Assembly: GCA_026874595.1 (NCBI GenBank)
Contig: CM049318.1
Span: forward strand, 60,546,250 to 60,610,249
DNA length: 64,000 bases
Direction of reading: 5' to 3'
From: Sipunculus nudus
Lineage: Eukaryota; Annelida; Sipuncula; Golfingiida; Sipunculidae
The position numbers and the translations under genes were made by a program. Numbering within the stretch: the stretch's first letter is position 1; each line of letters begins with the position of its first letter. This document shows positions 53,156 to 64,000 of this stretch, piece after piece. The notes below the pieces were generated by a model. The model had not been told where the DNA came from. It ran no database searches and saw only the letters and a program-made list of their open reading frames with translations.

Positions 53156-54840
53156 TACATATAATATTATATGTCATGGCTGACTATATTATAGACATCT
53201 GAGCTGAAAACCTAAAGTTACAAAATATCACAATGAAAAGAATAATCTTAGATTTCAGAATAGGTAAATGTCAAGTGGTTTAAGAGCAGTAGTTTGTATA
53301 ATGTTCAGGAAAATCTGAAGCAATGTTTAAACACCCTGGGCCTCCTGGGCCTTCTGAGACCTTAAATCACGGCACCCTAGCATCCCAGCAACTATAAACT
53401 GGTTACAGAAATGAGAAACATCTTCAGAGGACAAACAACATTCCAACCTGATAAATTCACTCTTCACATGTTGGTACAACCAGTTAATGTGTCACTGGGC
53501 TCCACAGGCTGTTCTATACAGCCTGTCAGGGGCTGCCAGCATACTTGTCACAGCGGCTGATTTGATAAGTGCTGCATGTATCCTGTCATCACCTCACAGT
53601 ATACTACAACAGTGTCCCCAGCGCTTCATGTAAACAAAATTCACAGATATCCTCCCTTGAGTTGTCCACTTGAATTTTCAAAACCCTAAAATAAATATTT
53701 ACCATAATACTAAAATAGGCCAATTCCCATATCTGTCCTCTGTTAAGTGATGAACTCTTGAACTTTTTAAAAAATCTATGATAAATTATATTTACTATAT
53801 ATAGTATAATATTTAAAATTTCCACACTTAAAGGAAATCATTACTAATCTTATCTGATTGCCAGGATAGCTGCTGCAGAACTAGCCAAATGGACATGAGC
53901 CAAAGGAAGCTTTTTTTTAAATATCATTTATTTTCACATCATCATACGGAATGGCTCAGTATGACACATTAAGGTTTCCTTAACAGCAATGTATGAAATC
54001 TAAATACATGATTTCCTTGATAGGTTTTGAAAATTCCAGGAGAATTATTTCCACCATGTTATTTTTTTTTGGGGGGGGTGGGGGGGGGAATTGCCCACGT
54101 CAGAAAATCAATATATACAAATGGTTTTGTTAGTTTATAGCTTTTTAGCAGCTGATAAACCAAGTTTTGGTAAGAGAGAAAGATATTAAGGGATTTTATC
54201 AAAACCGAATAGATTCTGAATACAGCTGTCCAGTACAGCAAGCAGCAGGTATTTTTTGTTTGCCCTGCAATGTCAACTCTAATTAAGAAATGGTTGGTGG
54301 TACTGGAACCCCAGTTCCATATGTGAGGGGAAGGTGGGGGAGGGGCTGGCTGGACCATACAAACCCACCTGGCTTGGGGAACAATTGTAGTCTTACAGAC
54401 AGATATATCATACAATACTTTTGGCCATTAAATTCATTTAGTTTTAACTTTTCTTCATCATCTTTTACATTCTGCACTCCAATCCATAAATACAACATAT
54501 ATATTGCTGCTTCCTAAATTATTTAAGACAGTAAGTACTTGGTAATGATCAGTGCTTCAGGTCTGAGACCCTGCAGGTTTGAACTGGACAGGAAGACATT
54601 AATATCTGCTGCCAGAAGGAAGCTGCTGCTTATAGCTGATACGCCACAGCCTTGGTTTACAGCACTGAGAGGTCCAGCTGTTACTGCAGACTTGATAACA
54701 ACAGTAGTAAACACTCTGTTACTACATAACTCAGCTTGGCTGGTGTTTGCTATTTCTAAACAAGGAGTTCAAACTGTGCTGTCTGAAATTTTATTTATCC
54801 AAATCTAAATTCAGCTTATTTTATATTAAATTTTTGTGTT
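53156..54840. other. Upstream region of the gene, no recognised exon
   Basis: It contains T-run plus G-run at 54062-54088 (8 G, T, 9 G). The open frames have no recognisable domains. Confidence 0.5.
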
Positions 54841-55060
54841 ACCTGATGCTTAATTATTCTCTGCACTTGCTTTTTTTTTAAAGTTTGCTATACAATGGAC
54901 ATGCACAGACACAGACATGCCCAATTCAGGCCAAGGTAATAATTACATGCTATGATTCTCTAGATCAGTGTTCCAAATCCCACAGGGAAGAGGTCAGCCA
55001 AAGGGTGGTTTATTATACTGTTGAACAGAGTTCAGTTTTATTACATTAATATTCCCCTAC
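54841..55060 (+). repeat. Dispersed repeat H, copy 1
   Basis: GTTTGCTATACAATGGACAT, GACATGCCCAATTCAGGCCA, AATTACATGCTATGATTCTC parallel 55424-55575. Confidence 0.85.
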
Positions 55061-55423
55061 TTCAACCACTGACATTGAAAACTTGACATTTAACATTTTT
55101 TTTTGGGGGGGGGGGGGGTGTACACATTATTATCTACAACTTTATGAAAATAGAGCAATGAAAGACGGAGCACCTTGCTTTAAATCCTTAACATAACAGA
55201 GCTCAGTAATTTGGTGTTAAATTCGAAATGAATGCCATTCTAAATGCAACAAAATCTGTTCAAAATTTACATTATGTTTTACATCCTTGACCAAGACAGC
55301 CAGAGACTGCAGACCATTGCAGTGCTGCCATCTGGGGAGAGAAGAGTGAACTACAATTTTATAAATTTCTAGCGTATGAATTCTACAATCTGGATACTTA
55401 ACCATCTTCTGCTGTATTTTTTT

Positions 55424-55575
55424 AAAGTTTGATATACCTTGGACATGAAGAGACATAGACATGCCCAATTTCGGGCCAGGGTAACAATTACATGCTGTGA
55501 TTCTCAGGTTTGGTGTTCCAAACCCCACATGGATGAGGTCAGCCACAGGTTAGTTTATTACACAGTTCATGTTCT
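55424..55575 (+). repeat. Dispersed repeat H, copy 2
   Basis: GTTTGATATACCTTGGACAT, GACATGCCCAATTTCGGGCC, AATTACATGCTGTGATTCTC. It lies 535-540 bp from copy 1; a 14-G run (55105-55118) lies between the copies. Confidence 0.85.
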
Positions 55576-55677
55576 TTCTACTGGCATGCCAGTCTGACCA
55601 AACATCAATTACAGTAGCAATGCTAGCATCCCTGGCAAAAGTCCCTTCCAAAAAGATTTTGAAGACATATTATTGAA

Positions 55678-55905
55678 GATATGGTGGCATAATGGTTGGG
55701 GTGGTGAACCTGTGAAGCTAGGCTGAGGACTGACCTCTTGTATGGAGAATTCTCAATACAGACTTAGACTCAAGGTTACAGCCACAACCACAAGGGTGTG
55801 CCTGCTTGATCTAGGAGTGAATGGATAATGTTCAGTGCTCTAAAAATGTTGAAAGAATAGCCCCACAGCTGCCAAGGGACCTCAGTAGGAAGGTAAAGTT
55901 TAAAA
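55678..55905 (+). mobile_element. SINE family C, diverged copy
   Basis: ATGGTGGCATAATGGTTGGG, ACCACAAGGGTGTGCCTGCT, ACAGCTGCCAAGGGACCTCA; related to 31918-32162. Confidence 0.55.
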
Positions 55906-56204
55906 TCACATTTGAGACCGATATTGTCCAGATATCAAGCCTGCAAACTCACTATTTTTTTATCTTTACTGATATATACCTGGTGGTTTGAGGCCTGCAT
56001 TTTTACAGGAGCCTACATTTTGAAAAGATGATGGCCCAGGTGTTCTGTAAAAATCATAGTTTGTCTCCCACATTCTCATAACATGAAGCCATATCAAATC
56101 TCTTTTAAGAATATTAACAGATATTGAAGGTAAAACCTTTTTGTCATTGAGTGTCACTATGGATTCTTTTATCCAAAACACTAGGGCCTCCAGCTGGACA
56201 CCAG

Positions 56205-56490
56205 GGGCCTGGACAGCTGAGCAGTGAAATGCTCAACCTTCTCCACTGGCGACCTGGGTTCGATCCCAGGTGCTGCCATGAGAGTGGGTTGTAGTGGCCC
56301 GCCCAAGGTCATTGGTTCTCTCTGGGTTTTCCGTCTTCCTCCACCTCTCACACTATGATCTTCAACTCTACCAGTATCAGTATCTTCTATTTTTGCTATT
56401 TAACTAACTGTATACCGACTCAATCTGTCAAACTGAGTTGTTGCTGAGAGAGCCAGTGATTTGCTCAAATGCCAACTTCTCTTTCAGTCA
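56205..56490 (+). mobile_element. tRNA-derived SINE, family B (plus)
   Basis: tRNA-like head: GGACAGCTGAGCAGTGAAAT, CTCCACTGGCGACC, then a perfect B box TGGGTTCGATCCCAGG. The body TGAGAGTGGGTTGTAGTGGC and TCTCTCTGGGTTTTCCGTC matches 38850-39012 in reverse. Confidence 0.85.
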
Positions 56491-59400
56491 GTCAAAAAGA
56501 GTCTACATCAAGAATCTGAAAACCTTGTCTGTATACAACACATGACTTTCTACCTTTCTAAAACAGCAGTAAATTATGGTTGTTTCAATGAATAATCAGA
56601 CAAATACTTTAAGTTTCCATTTAAATATTAATTAATTAGTTTACATTTATAAATTATTATAAAAGATTTTTTTTTCAGCTCTCCATCCTTCACCAATTTT
56701 GTAAAATTTATTACAAAACACATACATGTGTCCCTATATTTTGATTCTACTGTTTTATTTTCTACTGTACCAGTAAAATCTGGAATTTTCAGGCCAAGCA
56801 GTTCTGTGAATGTGAATTGCAAAACAAATTTCAAACCCTGCTTACCTAAAGAACAAGCAGCACTTACTGCCCTGCCTCGCCCAGTGAGAGCTGTGGTAGT
56901 GCACTTAAATACAAGTAACCACATGTGCAGTAATTAATATTTACATGTACACACAAGTGTGCTAATTAGTTCTGACAGTGGAGGTAGGGCTGCTCAGACC
57001 AGGAAGCCTAGTGTTGATGTATTTATATGTTCTCTTTTATTATGAGATCTTGACATAACCATGTCTGCACTGGGGCTGATGAGATGCTTGCTGTATTCAA
57101 ATGACCTATATCTGACAATGCCAGCTTGGTTTTGTATGTTTAGTCTTCCTTTAACCAAATCCCCTCTGGTAGTCTGTACAATTCTTTGTGTTTATAAATA
57201 TGAATTATGATTATTTACAAAATTTAAAATGACACATTTTCAAAGAAAAATTATATTATTACAGGGGTTATTTTAGACATTCTTAGGGCATTATTTAAGC
57301 CCATTCAACTTTGAAAATTTGTGGGTTTTTTTTACATGAAATTCCTCCATTCACCTTAACATTAACATTCGACCTGAACTTCATCTTTCAAATATTACTT
57401 AAAATATCCCCCTTTAGATATAAAGAGTCTGATGCCTTGAGCCCTAACAGACAAAATAACCCCTGGATTATCATTATGTTAAATAATATCACCTCTGCCA
57501 TTGCACAAAGTGCCATTGGAGCAAAAAGAGAATGAGAACCAAAAATTGACCAGAATCACACTCTTCCAGATCATTTTCTTAATTTTCAGTACCATGCATA
57601 CATTCTGGTGGTGATGGTGGGGGGGGAGGGGGCTGTTGCTGGATGTTAAACATTCAACATCCATCTGTAGACCACCCCACCTTTCCTTTGCAACCCTTTC
57701 CACATTCTCAGATCCACCAATGGCACAGTACCACAACCCTGTGAGATTTTGAGATAAATCACAGGAAACAGTACCATTTGAAGCCTCTGTTGATTCACAC
57801 TGGTGGACCATATAGTATAACCATGTGGGACCAACCACTTGGAGTTCAGAAGACTCAGGGTGTTGGATATTTGTGGTTGATAACACCTGTACCACCCAAA
57901 CCTGACATGTTTAAACAACTGAGTCACTGGAAAAGTGTATATGGGAATAAGGCTACTAAATATGAAAAATAATTTTCATGTGGGTCATAATACAAGCAGA
58001 GCAGACCATGATCCAGATCGGAGCACACAAAAGCTGATCCAGTTTCCTGCATAGTGCACTAGGGTCATACAGAAAGTGTTCAATGCAATAACCACTGATA
58101 TTTTTCCCATTTTTTTTAAACAAGCACAAAGTCCTAAATATTGTTTCTAGCTGGTTCTATTGCCTTTCATCCTCAATTTTTTTTTATGTCCCAGATTCAG
58201 CAGGATGGGCCATTTTCAGATGTCACCTGATAAAGGACACTTTCAGTCAGTGATCTGGTAAGGTTCCTTGCATGCCAATGGAAAAAGGCCAGATTTTTGT
58301 CACATAAGCCAAGTCACCTCAATAGTGTATCCATCATATGCATTTCACCAGTTTGTTTAGATTCCTAACATCCAGGGGATTGACTATACCACTGCCTGAC
58401 TGACTGGGGCAAGTGATTGAGGTTTTTCGGGCAGGTGAAAACCAATAGGCAGGAAGTCCAACCAATCACTGACATTAATTTTAAGGGCAATTGTTTTTGC
58501 ATGTGACCAGTGTCGATTACATCAACTTGAGATGAAACTTTATTCTTTTCCCATATATAAAAAATAAGTTTTTTTTCTCAAAACTGTCAGTGTCATTGGT
58601 TTTTATCACACTGATTGCCAAAGTATCTCATTAATTTTCTGGAAAGCAAATTTTTTTTATGGATATGAATTCTAGGAATAAATTTCTCTAAATATTTATC
58701 AACACCCCTTGTTTGAATGGACTATAAAATTTAGGGGACAAGTTATGAACTGAACAAGTGTTAATGAATTTATTCCCTTATGGAAAAAAATGGACAGGTG
58801 ACCAAAACACTAGGCGGGTGAGAAATAATAACAGTGTCTAACCCTGACATTTGTCCATTTCAACCAAACAGTCATTCAGGGACTTCAAGCTTAGAGTAAA
58901 AACTATGCTATCATGTACAGAAATTGGAAAAAGGAGGAGAAAGTGGCAAAATAAGTTATACACTGATCTGAGTTAAATACAAACTTTGAAGACAATGCAA
59001 ACACTGTAGTTAAACAGGTAAACAGTAACTTTATACAGGACATTTCACTGAAAGGGTCCAAGGAAAGGAGTCAAAGGAAGGACTTAAATGTGCTCTGATC
59101 CTTACCAAGCAGCTCCAGCTCTCTTGGACAGTCAGTCTCTGCTGTTTTGATGTGCATGTGAGGCCTGACAGTCTGATATGGATGGTGAACCATGGGTGGT
59201 TGTCATTATTGTAACTGATAATCAGAAAATTTTTTTCATGTTAATCCCTGACAGATGGTTTGACAGGTCTCACGTGCAATAACATTTTATATAACATTTT
59301 AAATTCAGGAAATTATTACTCATTACATGTCTATGTGCTTTGGAAACCACAAGCTTAATGATCACCTGACATCATATGACATGTACTATGACATCAACTT

Positions 59401-60396
59401 ATGATCAACGCAAAATTAACAGGATTCCTAGTATTTCATGAAAACAAAATTCCCTGAATTTTGTTCTGTGAGTTTTCCTCGGATAATGAATATTCTTAAT
59501 TCTGGGGTAATTATTTGGAAATATTTCTGCACTAAAAGCCACCGGAGCCAATAATTCAGGGGATACCCCATTTGAACATGAGACAAAATATATAGTATCC
59601 ATTTTTTCCCTAAAATCAATGGACTTTTATAGGGTTTTTTTCTTGTTCTGAATGATTTTTCTCTGACTGGAAAGGATTCTTATTCCCTGGGGTTTCCTTG
59701 AGTCCTAGGCAGCCTTGGAACCCTTATTATTAAAGATACTAATTCTGAATGCACCTTAATGTCATAGAAATAAAAGGGTCTGTGGGAAAATTGATCTGTC
59801 TGATCAGGTTATATACAGCAGGTTTGAAAGTTTAAAACAGGGAGATTTAAACCAGTTAATACTACCCCTAGAAAATTATTCACACAAGTCTGATACTGCA
59901 GATGCCTATGCACATATAAAAAGAAATTAAAAAACAAAACAAATAACGATGGGAGGACTGAGATAGTGGAACAGGGATTAGACTCAGTCATTAGTGTAAT
60001 GCCGTCACACAGGTTTCCTGAGCTAATCACTCACTGTGAGGCAATCCTGGCTTCCTCAACCTCCCCGCACCAGAAAAACATGTCCCAGTGCAGAAGGGAC
60101 ACTAGATCTTCTCATCTTGAGACGGCCATTAGCGGCCGGCTTATACATACAAATTACCACACAGGACCAGTAGCAGATAGAGGATGAAACAATGTCAGAT
60201 AACGAGATGATTGTGTCGCATGCAAACCGTCCCTTTTTTATATAAAATCTCTTGTATAAATTAACCAGTAGTCCACTGCCTGCAAAATATAGACTCAATA
60301 CTTCACTGTCACCTCGTTTGACATATTAAGTCACTGTCATCTCGTTTGACATATTATGTCACTGTAAACTAGCAATGATGCAGCTCTATTATATAA
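56491..60396. other. 3.9 kb without a recognised gene
   Basis: A 138-codon minus-strand frame (57479-57895) is open but unrecognised. A 31-bp direct duplication occurs at 60304-60362 (CACTGTCACCTCGTTTGACA). A locally GC-richer stretch at 60040-60185 might hold a 5' non-coding exon. Confidence 0.45.
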
Positions 60397-63231
60397 GGGT
60401 CATTCCACAGTAAATTGGGCAAATTGGTGATACTGCTTGGTCAAAAAATTTTTTTGTCATATCTGGCTTAAATTTGTAGCACATGTAGGCAGAGATGTCT
60501 AGTTTCACTTACACATAAAAGCCAAGCTTAAACAACAAAGTCCTTTTTGAAAATAACAAGCATCCAAAGCTCAGTAAAACACTTTTTCAACTCCGTCACA
60601 GTCATGTTAATTGATCTGAAATACAAAATTTAAGGAGATGACACCAGTTAAATAATACAAGACAATGGCATAATATCATTCCTCCCTTGGAAAATTAAAT
60701 AAAACTTTGCCTTATAAATTAGACCAATGTATATACAAAAAATGTTAAGAAAATTGCAAACTTTATCAAAAACTATTTTTTTCTTTAATTCTTTTTCTCA
60801 GGTAAAGACAATTATTCTAATAAAAATAGATTCAATCATCATTAGATAAATCAAGATTTCCTTTATTTACATTTATAACAGAAAAATCTGTGTAGTTAAA
60901 TGATTCCCTTGATAATATTTAGCTAGCAAAGACCACGAGTATTTGTGACGGAGTTGACAGAACAGGCTTTCGACCGGTATACTCTAACATATGACTTTAT
61001 AAATCTCTTAATTATTTTCATGCACAAGTCTTCTATGATCAAATATTTCCTTATATGGTATTTAATTTTTTTTATTGACCAGCACTTGATTGTGTCACAT
61101 AAATTGGCTCATATTTAAGTTCTGGCTGACAGAAGAAAATCTGTTGTCGCATAACTAAATATTTCTCTGCAAACTTATGAAAACAACTTGACTGTATGTT
61201 TAAAATATTTAAAGTATACAGCACAGGTATTTCAAAATGATTAGACATCCTACAGTTGATTTAAATTTCCTTTTCCTTGTCAGTTTTGGGGTCTGTAGAT
61301 GTCTTGAAATATTTTAAAGGCCACTGAAATCTCTGGGAGGCGAGACCTTAAGATGAGATGGGGCTGCTCTTTGTAAGGGTTGTAGATTCAGTTTTGCCTT
61401 CTTTTTGCTGACCACTAGAGGACTGGAACTGTCCATCAGCTGCCAAATATGCCAAAGTGATGCAAGAAGTTGCTATTATTCATCATCCTAACTAGATAAT
61501 ATATCAAACAAGATTGGCACTATTGATTCTGGATGTTTCAACAACAGAGTTACAGGTAGTGCAAAAGTTTCTGTTTGTACTCAATTACCAGTTCAAAAGT
61601 GGAAAACTATTTAGTGAACCAAATTAACAGTTACATTAAACAATGAAACAGGTTTCACAGAAACTGAAGAACAATACCAGGTGTCATGGAGTCATCTTCA
61701 TTAGTGTCTGCATTTGCAAGAAAGATTCTGTTATTATGTTGCCACTGTCTTTTGTGGGAACCAGAAGCAGCATGTTAGCAGGAAAAGAGGAATTGACACC
61801 ATTTGTTTTTATTTTTTTTTATTTTATGCAGCATGTCTACAATCAAGTGTCATACAATGGACATATGAATAATTAAATCATATTAATGTCCACAGAGAAA
61901 ATTATATTATAGCACAATAATTGACCAAGTCTGCTGCAACATGCTTAGGTTTTCCTGCTGGGACAGGATGTATTAAATGCTGTCAGAATCTAGCAAATGT
62001 ATTCTAAATGACTTTGGATATTGTAGTTCAAGGTACAGGCCTGACACTCTTTAGCAGAATGAAACCACTATTAATCTGGGGTCATAAGAATATCTTTATT
62101 GATTATATGGAACACAGGCTTCAAGAGTGAATGCCCTGTATCATATCTAGCTTCATTTTATTTTTAAATGATTTAGATTGCCAATTGCCCATGCTGTTAA
62201 AAAAATATTCAGTTATATAAAAAGCAGTGGATGTTTCAGGTGAGAATACCAAAATGCAATGATCTTTCTGCTGGGTAAATGTATTTCATTAGTTAGCCAA
62301 TTCATAAATCATTAATATTGCCTGGAACTAAATAAATTGAACAATAATTAAGCTTACACATAAAATAAAGTTGCAATCTAATGGAATATACAGTATATTA
62401 GTATATATAATAATGGTGAAAGCTTTGTTAAGTAATCAGTGCTCAAAATACAGACATGTCAACTCCATCATGTGACGGAGTTGACTGTGATGGAGTTGAC
62501 AAATGCTTGATTTTTAATTTATAAATTTTTTGAAAATCACGTTATAAGCCAGTTATTACAGATTTTGAACAAAAAACACATGTTTTTCTTGAACATAATA
62601 ACATTTTACCCATTTATCTATTTATGAGGGTGAAAAAGCTGTGACGGAGTTGACACGTTAATTTTCCACCCTCCAGGATGAAGACATAAAGGGTTCCATT
62701 TCTGATACAAGATCCATGTTATGTATAAAACAGTGTTTCATGGATAAAGTATGTCCATGCAACATTTTATATTTGGCTTTGTATAGATATAAATATGTAA
62801 CTGTCAATTTGCTTGGATATAATTCTTTTTGTGACGGAGTTGACTCAAAACTGGGGGACAGATCTGAAATGCTCGCAAAAAAAAGTTAGTGGCAACAATT
62901 GCTTCAAGCAACAATGGAATCTGAACACCTTATTGTGTATTTTAATTTAGCTAATTAAGATAATGAATGAGTTCTTTATCTACTCTACCAAATGACCTAA
63001 TATATTAGCTCCTTGCTCTGGAGACATGCTATTTGTCTGAAAGTGCATATATTGGGACGGGCCTGCACAAGTTATAATCCATCCTTTATTATCTGAGTTT
63101 GGATGGCTGGAGAACCCATGCCAAGGTATATAACTACATGTATTTGTGTAAAACCTTTAACTACTTGCTGATGAATGAATAAGGAGAGACCAGATATATA
63201 GGAAATTGCTCATTTTACTGCGGAATGACCC
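60397..63231. mobile_element. 2.8-kb TIR transposon-like element with ATAA target duplication
   Basis: The left end GGGTCATTCCACAGTAAATT and the reverse complement of the right end, GGGTCATTCCGCAGTAAAAT, are inverted repeats. Both sides are flanked by ATAA (60393-60396 and 63232-63235). The interior is AT-rich with no intact transposase frame. It carries several copies of GTGACGGAGTTGAC. A 4-bp duplication with GGG-starting ends is compatible with Sola-type elements; this is a tentative inference. Confidence 0.75.
62458..62500. repeat. Inverted and direct copies of GTGACGGAGTTGAC
   Basis: GTCAACTCCATCA (62458-62470), GTGACGGAGTTGAC (62472-62485) and GTGATGGAGTTGAC (62487-62500) stand side by side, the first two forming a near-perfect palindrome. 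Further copies are at 60945-60958, 62641-62654 and 62831-62844, with an inverted one at 60587-60599. Confidence 0.9.
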
Positions 63232-63235
63232 ATAA

Positions 63236-64000
63236 AGAGCAGCTCTGAACTTTGATGCCAGAATCTGCAGAAACCAACCCCACACTTGACCAGGCTCAAC
63301 TGGCAGGGTTTGAAATTTACAGGTCAGAGGGGCTCCAGGTCGTAACATAAAGCAGGGTCCCAAGCTTTTCATGAATTTTCCTTGAGATTTCCCCGAAGAA
63401 ATTAAATATCAAGACTGATTGTTTTAATCTACTTCTAGTCTGATAGTGATACCATCTTCAGTGCTGTTAGAGTCAGCAAATTGCAGTGAAAATGGTAAGA
63501 ATATTGTTTGATGCAACATACATTTGTATTGACCTCTACTGGCCAATTAATGCAAATATCCAGTCAATTGTTTTGGCAGAGTATCACTGACTGGCCACTT
63601 TCTTGTTTTCACTAATAACATTTCATTAATGTTTCTGGACTGGAAATAAATGGGATACTTATAATCTAGTTTTAGCTGGATTTTTATGATTACTGGCCCA
63701 GAAATAAGAAAACTACTGAAAGTTCTACAGGACTATGGGAACCATTGGGGCAGAAAATTACTGGCAAACCATGAAATTTAAAGCCCTTTTTAATAGCTAT
63801 TTCTTTAAATGTATTAATCCTAATGTATTTCATGGATTTGTGTCAAGTTTGCTTATATTGTAATTTGTATAGCTAATGACACACCTTAACCAACAGGTTT
63901 ATTGTGAAGACAACGCCAAACTTTGTAAGCCCAGGGGGGGGCTAATAGTAGGCAAATTTCATGAATTCAATTGCAGTTACATGAATTTACTTTCCAATGT
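63236..64000. other. Right window edge, no recognised gene
   Basis: AT-rich sequence. A 71-codon minus-strand frame (63157-63372) straddles the end of the TIR element and is not convincing. Confidence 0.5.

Noticed and set aside
57479-57927. 138- and 93-codon minus frames
   Set aside because: No recognised domain; poly-His/Pro part comes from a simple GGTGGTGATGG tract. Not supported.

Overview
This is a eukaryotic window from an animal nuclear genome. It is AT-rich, intron-dominated and full of repeats, with short well-spliced coding exons and no bacterial-style gene packing. The repeat style (tRNA-derived SINEs with degenerate tRNA heads, foldback elements, ACGG-rich ends finishing in TCAGCTGAGCTAA) together with the single recognisable gene suggests a marine lophotrochozoan invertebrate, most likely a mollusc. 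The taxon is an inference; the animal origin is secure.

The only gene I can support lies on the minus strand. It is the N-terminal half of a FERM-type non-receptor tyrosine phosphatase of the PTPN3/PTPN4 (PTPH1/PTP-MEG1; fly Ptpmeg) family. Fifteen coding exons run from the start codon at 52802 down to 18603. One isoform uses fourteen of them and reads through without a frame break for 1623 nt (541 residues): F1, F2 and F3 lobes of the FERM domain, the FERM-adjacent (FA) segment, then a Ser/Asn/Arg-rich and Pro-rich linker. The last exon ends in phase 0 at a good donor, so the gene continues. The PDZ and phosphatase domains expected of the family were not found in the remaining 18.6 kb and probably lie outside the window.

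The most interesting biology is in this gene. Two tandem, homologous exons (46247-46343 and 44799-44886) encode alternative versions of the same end-of-F2 segment. Their splice phases are such that using both or neither gives an early stop, so they should be mutually exclusive. A 33-nt in-frame microexon (51055-51087) lies at a variable loop in the F1 lobe.

Layout from left to right. 1-18602: no recognised exon; direct repeats, SINEs, a dimeric 280-bp satellite (about 2.1-4.06 kb) inside a possible HINE/Helentron-like element, a 64-unit 33-bp minisatellite (4559-6670), and dispersed repeat families. 18603-37856: exons 15 to 12 separated by large introns holding a TIR element with a 43-bp internal array, foldback elements and a 46/46/40-bp higher-order minisatellite (32.27-34.66 kb). 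37857-52813: exons 11 to 2, closely spaced. 52814-64000: upstream of the start codon, no recognised gene; SINEs, paired repeats and a 2.8-kb TIR transposon-like element (60397-63231) with a 4-bp ATAA duplication and a recurring GTGACGGAGTTGAC motif.
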